DNA of 41,440 bases from the NCBI GenBank assembly GCA_000333855.2, contig CM007347.1:936930-978369 (forward strand), read 5' to 3'. Position numbers and translations under genes: made by a program. This stretch comes from Endotrypanum monterogeii. Lineage: Eukaryota > Euglenozoa > Kinetoplastea > Trypanosomatida > Trypanosomatidae. The notes under the pieces are model-generated. The model saw only the letters and a program-made list of their open reading frames with translations, did no database searches and was not told the origin of the DNA. Positions 1 to 7,693 of the stretch are shown here, in pieces; position 1 is the first letter of the stretch; every line of letters begins with the position of its first letter.

Positions 1-99
1 AACGAAGGACGAACGTACGGTACGTACCGACCGAACTACGACGACGAGTAGACGACGACGTAACTAAGGTACGTACGACGACGACGAAGGAAGGAAGTA

Positions 100-136
<37 letters not shown>
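1..136. repeat. low-complexity ACG/TACG stretch followed by (TA)n
   Basis: The first 100 bases are built almost only from short words such as acg, tacg, gacga and aagga. They are followed by an uninterrupted TA microsatellite at 101-136. No reading frame or known element is visible. It sits at the left edge of the window and could be the border of a longer simple repeat. Confidence 0.8.
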
Positions 137-137
<1 letters not shown>

Positions 138-1145
138 GACTTGTCAGCTCTGAATCAACCCCCAGAGATTTGGGGGAAGCGCAACAAGAGAGAAGCGCAA
201 GGAAAGGATCAGTCGCGAAAGCGATTAAGACAGCAATAACCTTTTTTTTTTACGGTGGCGCCTCTTACCAAGACCCTATCTTCGTTCCTCGTGTCCTCTT
301 CATACGGGCCACCAGATGCGCCCACTACCAGAGATGTCCCCCTCCACCGCGTGTGGAGTCGGAGTGCCGATGTCGAAGCAAATAGGGCCGATGGTGTCGA
401 TACGAAAAAGCGAGACACACAGGCTTCGACTGAGCTTCACATGTACCTTGAAGAAAAACGAGAGAGAGTGCTTCAGAGCACTATAACGGAGATTTACCCA
501 AAAAAAAAAAAATGACCGGCACAGTGAACAGTGAGGAAAAAATGTCATTGAGTTGGATACGAGGTTGTTCGCCCTCCCTCCCCCCATCACCCACATTCCA
601 GAAGCAATACCCTGAAGGTCGTCAATTTGAGCACACCAGCGAGTGCATGTTGGCCCATCAGCCGTGAGGTAGTCGGAGGATAACTCAGTTTATATCGTCT
701 CTGTCTTCTCTGCAAACAGACAGCTTTGGTTTATTTTGAAGAAGAAAGAGGCGAGGGGAGGGGGGAGTGTGTTCGCCATCTGATGAGATACAACTCTGCA
801 GTCGGACTGGATCGATGCAGTGCGTTGAGGATGCACTGGACAATTAGGGGAAACCATGATGAGGGAGAAAAGATTATAAACTGTGTGGCCCCTCACCTGC
901 CCCTGATGTCCTTCTCTCTCTCTCGCTCCTATACCTCCCTGCTCTCTAGCTTTATCCACGTGGAGGAGGACTCGCGCCCTCTAGATGCAGTGCACAACAC
1001 AACAAACGACCACTACCCCAGAGGCAAAAAGAAAACTGATGCCACATGCTCACATGTGCTCCCTCAGCACTGTTGCTGATGTACGCCGCTCCCCCGCGCC
1101 TTTTTTTTTTATTCCAAGGGGAGGAGGGGAGCAGCAGGGGTAGCT
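137..1145. other. intergenic region, no gene seen
   Basis: About 1 kb downstream of the 90-aa gene in the sense direction. It holds only short overlapping frames without gene-like composition. A run of A on the plus strand near 499-511 is a T-tract in the sense direction and could belong to the splice or polyadenylation signals of a gene beginning left of the window. Nothing else is supported. Confidence 0.6.
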
Positions 1146-1418
1146 TTAAAGCGTACCCTGAGTCTCCTGCACCACAGCATCCACCACATCCTGCAGCCGG
1201 ATCGCTCGATTGGTCACGACACGGAGCCGCTCAACCGGTTCGTAGAACGGAAAAAGGATATCACGATAGAGTACCTCGAGCGTGCGCTGGAGCTCTTCGA
1301 TACGCGCTGCGGAAGCCGAAGACAAGACATTGACGCTGGTTGAGGCGCCGGTTGCGCTTGCTGAAGCGCCTGAGGAGGATGGGCACGTATCGCTGACGTT
1401 CTCAGGCGCTGAAGACAT
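1146..1418 (-). CDS. small hypothetical protein, 90 aa
   Basis: Family not recognised. The frame opens with ATG at 1418. Residues 1-35 are Ser/Ala/Thr-rich and probably disordered. From about residue 37 to the end the sequence is amphipathic and helix-like (RIEELQRTLEVLYRDILFPF, then VERLRVVTNRAIRLQDVVDA), which suggests a small helical subunit or coiled-coil partner in a complex. Support for a real gene is its strand (the same as the whole array), its position between two normal-sized gaps, and an upstream sense polypyrimidine tract at 1648-1660 followed by AG dinucleotides. It could also be an unused frame, since there is no family match to settle the matter. Confidence 0.55.
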   Translation of the reverse strand: MSSAPENVSDTCPSSSGASASATGASTSVNVLSSASAARIEELQRTLEVLYRDILFPFYEPVERLRVVTNRAIRLQDVVDAVVQETQGTL

Positions 1419-1631
1419 TAGACTTTAATAGCAGTCACGTCCACGTAATCGCCTCTGAGTGTGTGAACACATCAAATGGGGAGGGGGATCAACAGGAGAC
1501 TCCGATCCTTGTTCTCCTCCGCGCTCTGCTGGGACGCTTAGTTGGTATTCCGCTGGCACTGAGAAAGCCCAGCAACCCACACACTGAGTCGGTTGTCAAT
1601 GTGCAATGCCTCAACTGCCAGAGGGGAAATC

Positions 1632-1660
1632 TAGTGCACCTCACGGCAAAAAAAAAAAAA
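1632..1660 (-). promoter_or_regulatory. candidate trans-splice acceptor for the 90-aa gene
   Basis: On the sense strand a run of 13 T (1660 to 1648) is followed within 20 bases by AG dinucleotides. This is the layout of trypanosomatid spliced-leader acceptor sites. It would give a 5'UTR of roughly 210-225 nt. Which AG is used cannot be decided from the sequence. Confidence 0.45.
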
Positions 1661-2290
1661 GAATCAATGCGTGATTATGATGCAGAAGTGAAGCTATAGG
1701 AGAAGACGACAGTAGACGAGAAAAGAGCGAAGGGAGCACAGATCGAGTAGACGAGCTTGAGCGGAAGAAAAACAAATCGAAAAACACAAAAAAAAAAAAC
1801 ATCAAGTTCATCTGCACTCAAAGCAACTCCCATAAGTGAATCGAGTCCATGGGGAGAAGTGCAGCGCAACAGCAAACTAGAGGGGGGCAGCAGTAATAGA
1901 TTACGTTTATGTTCCCTCCATCACCCACCCACCCCACCCCAGTCCCATGCAAAGAAGAGCGTTGACGCGCAGAGACGATCCACCCTCGCCCGTGTGTGTG
2001 CGCCTGAAGAGAGGGGGACAGGGCGGTGAAGTAGATCACCGACTGCCCTATGTTGGAACTCTATATCCCTTTTCTTCTTCGAGGTCGATAAGACGTGCAA
2101 GCAGAAATAAATCGAGACTCGCAGTTGAACAGAGGCGGTGAATAGGGGGAGGAGGGGGAGATAGCATAAAGCGAGTCCCCCCACTCGCCCCTTCCACCCT
2201 CTCTCCATTTGCATCACGTCGCAGCCCTTTATGAGTCCCGTACGTGCCTACACCCATCACACGCCCGTATGCATCTCTCCTGCGCCAATC
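1661..2290. other. intergenic region, no gene seen
   Basis: This is the gap between the UVRAG-like gene and the 90-aa gene. It holds A-runs, G-rich purine stretches and short frames that look like chance. It presumably contains the 3'UTR of the upstream gene. Confidence 0.6.
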
Positions 2291-4585
2291 TCACTCGACG
2301 TCGTGCAGCAGTAAGTGAAGCAGGGCGCCCAGTCGATCAGAGCAAGCCACCACCTGGCGCTCCGGCTTTCCCATCGCTTTGGCTAGAACGGCCCCATCGT
2401 GCATCAAGAGACGCACTCCGGCCATCATGAGAGGTCGATCCGTCACCTTGTGGCAGCTGAGGGGGTACTTGCACGCCTCAGTGAGCGTGAATCGGGCTGC
2501 CAGGACCTGGGCAGGACTTAGATGCGTCGACGGAAGGATGTGGCTCTGCCCACTCCCTAGAACAATCGGATACGGCAGTGCACAGCTGTAGAGAATAGAA
2601 AGCACCACAAGCAAGTGACTGGCATGGCCAAGAGCGACCGCCTCCGCATGCATATCTTCCACTGTCTTTGCCACCAAATGTGAGGCAGCGTCGGCATCGG
2701 CGCGTCCAGGGAAGATGATGGGCAGTGCACACTTGTTGATGTGATCCTTCGCGTCTGCTGCACGCGTGCAGGCCTGACTCGCGTACTGAGAGGAAAGCTC
2801 CACTCTGTACAGGAGGCACAGCTCCCGCGTACGCTGCTGTCGACCTCGTGCTAGCTGGGCGCGGAGCCTTGCACGTTGCACCTCATCATCTCGAGCCGCC
2901 ACCATTAGCTGCTCCTTCGCCTCAGGTGATGTGACAATGGACTGGTAACGCTGAAGCTTGGCGTGCGCTGCCTCTTGTCTCGCCAACTGCCGCTGCCGCC
3001 TCTCCACCTGCTCCTGCAATGCCTCCAGCTCCAGAGTAGAGAGAGTCAGCTGTTCTCGAGCCGCTAACACCTGCACACGGAGTGCAGCACACCGAACCTC
3101 CTCCGCACGCTCCAGTGGATTGGCTGCAACTTTCCGATTCAGGTCCGCCGCCAACCCTGCCTGTCGCTCCTCCGTCAGGTCCGCCAATCGCTGCCACGCG
3201 ACGGTCGTTAGCGCTGCCGCCTTCACGTCCCCCACAGTCGTACGAAGCAGACTGACACGAGGAACGGCGGTGAGTGGGCATCGCCAGGCAACCGAAGATG
3301 GGGCGCGACTCCAGGGAAGCTCCTCACACGTCATCGAGGCCCTTGTCGCGGTGGGACGGTGAGCAGAACCTGTGTGACGCGCTGTGGTAGTGGTGAGGGG
3401 TGTCGCTCGGAAGTCGGTCACCGTGGGCGGAGGGGCAAAACTTTTCGTCCGAGCAGTCTGCATATCCATCAATAATGCCACCGCCGCCGCCGAGAGGTCT
3501 AATAAGCACACGCGTGGGAGAAAAACACCGTCCGTGTACCTTAGCAAGATGATGGGTCTAGTGGAGAAGCGAGTATGTGGCTGCAGCCCTTCGAGGTCAA
3601 ACACCCGAGAAAGTGTGGCGTCTGCCTCTTCTATGGTCGAACCAGCATATAATACATCGCGCATGTCTACATGGCAGCGATATACACACACATCCGCCTG
3701 CACTGTGCCACTGAAAGGCTTCGCTGTGGAAGCCTTGGTATCCGAGGCAGATGCCATCAAGAGTAACGCATTGGAGAGGCATGAAGCGGTGTAATAGAAT
3801 GCAAGCTCGATCTCCTTTGCCGCACCGTATACCTTTAGTTGCAGAGGTGGTATCGCCGACCAGCAAGGATGTGGACTGCCACTTGCAACCTCGCTTGTGT
3901 ACACGAAAGCCGAGGAATCTACGAGTGTTGGAGCGCACTGCCCTTCCGAAGCCCAGACACAGTCACCACCATCACCACCGCTGCTGCCGCCGCCGCCGCA
4001 GTAGACGCCACTGTGTGTCGTCTCTGTACTGTATTTCATTCGTGCAGCAGCGGTAGTGTTTGATTGGCCCCCTCCCATAGAAGAAGAGAAGGGAGGACGA
4101 ATGCTGATGGTGTAATACACTTCGATACTCAAGGAAGGATCGTGAAAGTTGAGGGTGCACACTTGGGTGCTCGGGCCAGCGACGACGTCAGTATGATGGT
4201 GTGCTCCTTCCACCCCTCGTAATGGTTTGTTTTCCGGGACGGATGATAACGGCGACGACGACCAGCCAGAGTCATCAGTGGTAGTTGCATGCGGCAGCGG
4301 TGGCGGCGACAACGATGAACACCGCAAAGCGGCGGTGGGAACTGCCTCCTTGCTTGATGGCACATGTCGACTCTGGTCGTTGCTGCCACCATCACCCCCT
4401 GAGGAAGTCAAACACAGTGACTCGGGAACGCCCTTGTCAGGCATATCTCTTGGCAGCGCTAACGCTTTGGTGGCCTGCTGCTGCTGCTGCTGCACCGCTA
4501 GACACACACGCAGCGGAGCACATCGAAGAGAGACACCGGTAAGGTGTCCGACACAGCGGAAGTCGAAGGGGACTAGTGACGGCAT
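2291..4585 (-). CDS. UVRAG/VPS38 (Atg14 superfamily)-like protein, 764 aa
   Basis: Probable homologue of UVRAG/Vps38, the subunit that defines class III PI3-kinase (VPS34) complex II in endosomal sorting and autophagy. The family role is known; the assignment here is by motif reading. Around residues 245-360 the pattern looks like the family's C2-type domain, ending in a segment with ILLRYTDGVFL. Residues about 495-600 are a strong Arg/Glu/Gln-rich coiled coil. Residues about 648-675 (VALGHASHLLVVLSILYSCA, then LPYPI) match the helix and 'YPI' strand that follow the coiled coil in UVRAG. The tail around 707-735 (KYPL..., then MMAGVRLLMHDGAVLAKAMG) matches the C-terminal 'YGVYLLN' region. Insertions rich in Ser, Gly, Gln and Thr separate these blocks. 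The ATG at 4585 sits about 30 nt after a good AG acceptor. Atg14 is the alternative. Confidence 0.6.
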   Translation of the reverse strand: MPSLVPFDFRCVGHLTGVSLRCAPLRVCLAVQQQQQQATKALALPRDMPDKGVPESLCLTSSGGDGGSNDQSRHVPSSKEAVPTAALRCSSLSPPPLPHATTTDDSGWSSSPLSSVPENKPLRGVEGAHHHTDVVAGPSTQVCTLNFHDPSLSIEVYYTISIRPPFSSSMGGGQSNTTAAARMKYSTETTHSGVYCGGGGSSGGDGGDCVWASEGQCAPTLVDSSAFVYTSEVASGSPHPCWSAIPPLQLKVYGAAKEIELAFYYTASCLSNALLLMASASDTKASTAKPFSGTVQADVCVYRCHVDMRDVLYAGSTIEEADATLSRVFDLEGLQPHTRFSTRPIILLRYTDGVFLPRVCLLDLSAAAVALLMDMQTARTKSFAPPPTVTDFRATPLTTTTARHTGSAHRPTATRASMTCEELPWSRAPSSVAWRCPLTAVPRVSLLRTTVGDVKAAALTTVAWQRLADLTEERQAGLAADLNRKVAANPLERAEEVRCAALRVQVLAAREQLTLSTLELEALQEQVERRQRQLARQEAAHAKLQRYQSIVTSPEAKEQLMVAARDDEVQRARLRAQLARGRQQRTRELCLLYRVELSSQYASQACTRAADAKDHINKCALPIIFPGRADADAASHLVAKTVEDMHAEAVALGHASHLLVVLSILYSCALPYPIVLGSGQSHILPSTHLSPAQVLAARFTLTEACKYPLSCHKVTDRPLMMAGVRLLMHDGAVLAKAMGKPERQVVACSDRLGALLHLLLHDVE

Positions 4586-4614
4586 GAGGTGAGCTGTGGT
4601 GCACCGAAACTACA

Positions 4615-4633
4615 CTTAGTAAGACAAAGAGAA
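4615..4633 (-). promoter_or_regulatory. candidate trans-splice acceptor for the UVRAG-like gene
   Basis: The sense strand reads a T/C-rich tract (gttctctttgtcttact) followed at once by AAG, with the AG at 4616-4615. It would leave a 5'UTR of about 30 nt before the ATG at 4585 and supports that start. Confidence 0.5.
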
Positions 4634-4769
4634 CTTCTTCCCCTTCTCGCCAGATATGTGCGCGTGCGTGCGTGCGTTTCTGTCGGTCTCCCTGAGGGAG
4701 AAAACAAGCCAAATCGAACCAGCTCCCCAGCTCGTCTAGCGATTCCAGGACCTCTCACATGTAATGTGG

Positions 4770-4821
4770 AATATATAAATATATATAAATATATAAATAT
4801 ATTTATATATATTTATATATT
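4770..4821. repeat. perfect AT inverted repeat (cruciform-capable)
   Basis: The 21 bases at 4770-4790 are the exact reverse complement of 4801-4821, separated by 10 bases. All bases are A or T. It lies in the EMG1-like to UVRAG-like gap, close to the splice region of the latter. Confidence 0.9.
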
Positions 4822-5346
4822 TATTTATTTATGCATATATGTTTTTTTTTGTTGTGTGTGTGTATGCACAAGAGAAGAGTAATCAAGAAGAAGAAAAAAA
4901 AGGGGGGGCGGGTGTCCAGTAGATGAATGATAGATGCAACATAGCGGGCAAAAAAAAAAAGCCGTTGAAGACGTACATACGCAGAGAGCGAGTTGTAAGA
5001 CGGAACGGGAAAGTATATGTATGTATGCTTAGGCGTGCCGATGCACTGGAGAATAATGTCCTCAAAAAGATACGCTAAGGAAGATGGAGGAGGCACGACA
5101 CACACAGAAACAGACAGAAAGTCATTTCGCAGCAGCCCTGCCTTTCACGTTTCGTTATTCGACGCCCTCTTCCTTTTCCCCTCGTACACACCAGACTAAA
5201 CATCCGACAGAGAAAATATCTGCCTAGCCATCGGTAAGCCCAGCACTGCAAAGTCGAAAAAAGTGCTGCGCAAATGAAAGAGTGGGCCTACATCCTCACC
5301 CTCACCTCTATCCAGTGGCCTCAACCCCTCTGCGTACGCACCCCTC

Positions 5347-5348
<2 letters not shown>

Positions 5349-5381
<33 letters not shown>

Positions 5382-5738
5382 CGCATACACACCCTCTCTT
5401 CGTTTTTTTTCGGTTTTATTGAGGTTATTATAAAGGTTATCCGTTTCTTTACCACATGACCGGTCCCATCACGTGAGTATGGCACAAGCACATACATGCC
5501 TACAAACACATAAAGCCACACATACACACACACACACACATCAGCAAACTAGAGAATTCTTTTGGTTTTAAGATAAGAGCACAGCGTCCAGCAGCGCCTC
5601 CCTCTCATCATGTCATCGCCAGCCCACCTCCACTTGTCAATACAATGGGGAATACCACCTTCTCAGTGAACGCCTCGGTATTCCCTAAGGTGTCAACAAA
5701 ATTGGGCGTTCGTGTGTGTGTATGTGTATGTGTGTGTG
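5349..5738. repeat. cluster of CA/TG microsatellites
   Basis: (AC)n covers 5349-5379, a second CA run lies near 5523-5540, and an interrupted TG run lies at 5712-5738. All fall in the 3' intergenic region of the EMG1-like gene. Such tracts recur in almost every gap of this window. Confidence 0.9.
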
Positions 5739-5783
5739 ACAAAAAAAAAAATGCGGCCAGCCCCCACAACTGTAATGCCAACC

Positions 5784-6998
5784 TCACTTTAAGCTGACTG
5801 CTTCCTTGTCGACTGGAAACACCTCGCCGCTGCTTCGCGGCCGAGTCCTCGTACTGCCGCCGTTGCCGACAGTCTTCGATTGACCAGCGTCTGCACCTTT
5901 GGCCGCGTCTCTATTGGTGACAGTGCAACTCGACTCCACGCGTGTGTGCCCTTCGCACACACGTGCGCATTGAACGTGCGCTGTCACTGGATATGCGGAA
6001 AGGCAAGCGGACTTGGTGATGTAATCGATACCATCGAGATTGCAGTCATCAGTACAGGAGATACAGTAAAAGGCGGTCACGTGCTTGATACCACCCTGCA
6101 GCGCGTCATCCACCGGTGCAGCGGCAGCTTGCTGTGCCAGCTGAGACGCTGTTACGATTGGGGATGAAAGACTGTTCGTCAACCCTACCACCTCGGCGCC
6201 ATGAGGAATAATCGGTGCCACGGAGCCTGGCATCAGCCGCATTAGCACCTGCCCGTCAGTCGAGCAGATGCGCCCATCACGAAGTAAGGCAGCCATGAGA
6301 CCGCGGAAACGCGCATACGTACGCGGCGGCCGCAACGCAGGCGACACCTCGATAACCTTTCCCTGCCGCACGAACAGACTAATGTAAACGCGCAGCCGAT
6401 GCTGATAGGCAAGGTCGGAGTCAAAAAGGGCGAGAAGGCACTGATGAACAATGTCGGGCCGCACATCCTTCAGGGACTTGTTTGTGATTTCGGTCGTCGC
6501 CGCCCGGTCATATGCGTCCACCAAACCCATATTGCCCAGCAAGATACCGGCCTTCTCTAGAATGACAACCACATCGCGCGGCTTTGAGACGCCGCTCCGG
6601 CTACGGCTGATGTTGCGAGGAACGCTGCTCGTGGGCCGACTACCTCCAGACGACGCAGACGCAGCAGTCTCGGAACGGTGTGGAGAAGAAAAATGCAAGT
6701 TGGCACTAGAAGAGAAGGAACGGCTCTCAGAGCCGCCAGCGCCTCCGCGACCACCACGACCACCACGTGTACGCTCCCCCGGCAGGTGCGGCCGAGGAAT
6801 GGACTCGTCCGCGACTTGCGGCCGATAGCCCCCGGACCAATTGGGGCTACTAGACATCCCCGCTGCGCTGTGGTCTCGATCACGAAAACCGTTTCTGCGA
6901 TCGCCACCGAAGCTCCCGGTGCTGCCACCACGGCCGCGACCCCGACGACCCCCCGAGGCACCACTACTGCTACGCTGGCGTTTGAAGTTGGACTGCAT
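5784..6998 (-). CDS. EMG1/NEP1-like SPOUT protein, RGG-rich N-terminus, 404 aa
   Basis: EMG1/NEP1 is the SPOUT methyltransferase that makes N1-methylpseudouridine in 18S rRNA and helps assemble the 40S subunit. Residues 1-135 are basic, Ser/Gly-rich and RGG-rich. The family region follows: DVVVILEKAG at 142-151, RPDIVHQCLLALFDSDL at 180-196, VYISLFVRQGKVIEVSP at 204-220, RPPRTYARFRGLMAALL at 223-239, then PHGAEVVGLTNSLSSPIV (265-282) and LSAYPVTAHVQCARVC at 333-348. The RPD.HQ and RxPRTxxRF signatures match the RNA-binding face of EMG1. The segment at 308-322, where family members have a glycine-rich VVGAFAHG-like cofactor loop, is instead rich in Cys and Asp. The tail after 355 is low complexity. 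The ATG at 6998 is chosen because a splice acceptor stands 7 nt upstream; the open frame above it translates the T-tract itself. Confidence 0.72.
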   Translation of the reverse strand: MQSNFKRQRSSSGASGGRRGRGRGGSTGSFGGDRRNGFRDRDHSAAGMSSSPNWSGGYRPQVADESIPRPHLPGERTRGGRGGRGGAGGSESRSFSSSANLHFSSPHRSETAASASSGGSRPTSSVPRNISRSRSGVSKPRDVVVILEKAGILLGNMGLVDAYDRAATTEITNKSLKDVRPDIVHQCLLALFDSDLAYQHRLRVYISLFVRQGKVIEVSPALRPPRTYARFRGLMAALLRDGRICSTDGQVLMRLMPGSVAPIIPHGAEVVGLTNSLSSPIVTASQLAQQAAAAPVDDALQGGIKHVTAFYCISCTDDCNLDGIDYITKSACLSAYPVTAHVQCARVCEGHTRVESSCTVTNRDAAKGADAGQSKTVGNGGSTRTRPRSSGEVFPVDKEAVSLK

Positions 6999-7005
6999 CT
7001 GATCT

Positions 7006-7051
7006 CTAGATGGAGGAAAGAAAGAAAGAAAGAAAAAAAAAAAAAAAAAAA
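7006..7051 (-). promoter_or_regulatory. trans-splice acceptor of the EMG1-like gene
   Basis: The sense strand reads 19 T, then TTTC repeats and a short C/T stretch, ending in the first AG at 7007-7006. The ATG follows 7 nt later. This very short leader fixes the start codon. Confidence 0.75.
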
Positions 7052-7404
7052 GGAGAAACGACAGAAAGAGTAATGATGAAGGCATCGAGCCACAAAGGCG
7101 CGCTGCATTGCTCAGGCAGGTAGAGACATCATCCGCCTGAGCCCTAGCGTGGTGGTGCACATACTTGACTGTGGGTAGGTGCGCGCATGGACATGCAACG
7201 TTTAAAATATGTCCGTTTGACTGATTAGTAGAGATCCATCTCAGGAAACCTACACAATGCAACGGTAGAACCCACCGATCGCACGCATCTTGAGGGGCCA
7301 TCAAATGCGTCGGCGTACGTTCTTTCCTTCTTCGTCCTTCCTTCCTTCCTTTCCAGTTTTTCTGATAGGCCACAGCACACCGACCACCGCACCTTTCTCC
7401 ATGT

Positions 7405-7446
7405 AAATATACATATATATATACACATATATATACACATATATCC
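7405..7446. repeat. TA/CA microsatellite
   Basis: Alternating tatata and cacata units lie between the 1120-aa gene and the EMG1-like gene. The nearby 7322-7352 is a TTCC/TCCT-rich stretch on the plus strand. No gene is supported in 7052-7693. Confidence 0.85.
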
Positions 7447-7693
7447 ATCAGGAGGAAAGGGTGAACGGGCAAGGGGCAGGCAAGAAGAAACACACACAAG
7501 CAACACTGTATGACAGCTACACAATACTTCCTCCTTCTGTGCGCCACAAATAAGCCAAGGGAAGAGAGGAGGATTTAAGCGCACACACATCCAAACATTG
7601 CTCCCTTCCCCCCATCTAACCCCAGGTGATTGTTCTGTTTTTTTTTTCTCACAGTCATTTCGTACCATCGCACCTCTGCTGCATAGAGCTGCG

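Noticed and set aside
4704..4722. A minus-strand ggttcga sequence suggested a tRNA T-arm.
   Set aside because: The flanking bases cannot pair as a T-stem and no cloverleaf can be drawn around it.
6999..7547. N-terminal extension of the EMG1-like frame by about 183 residues.
   Set aside because: It translates the polypyrimidine tract and microsatellites into Phe-, Tyr- and Cys-rich sequence, and a splice acceptor separates it from the ATG at 6998.
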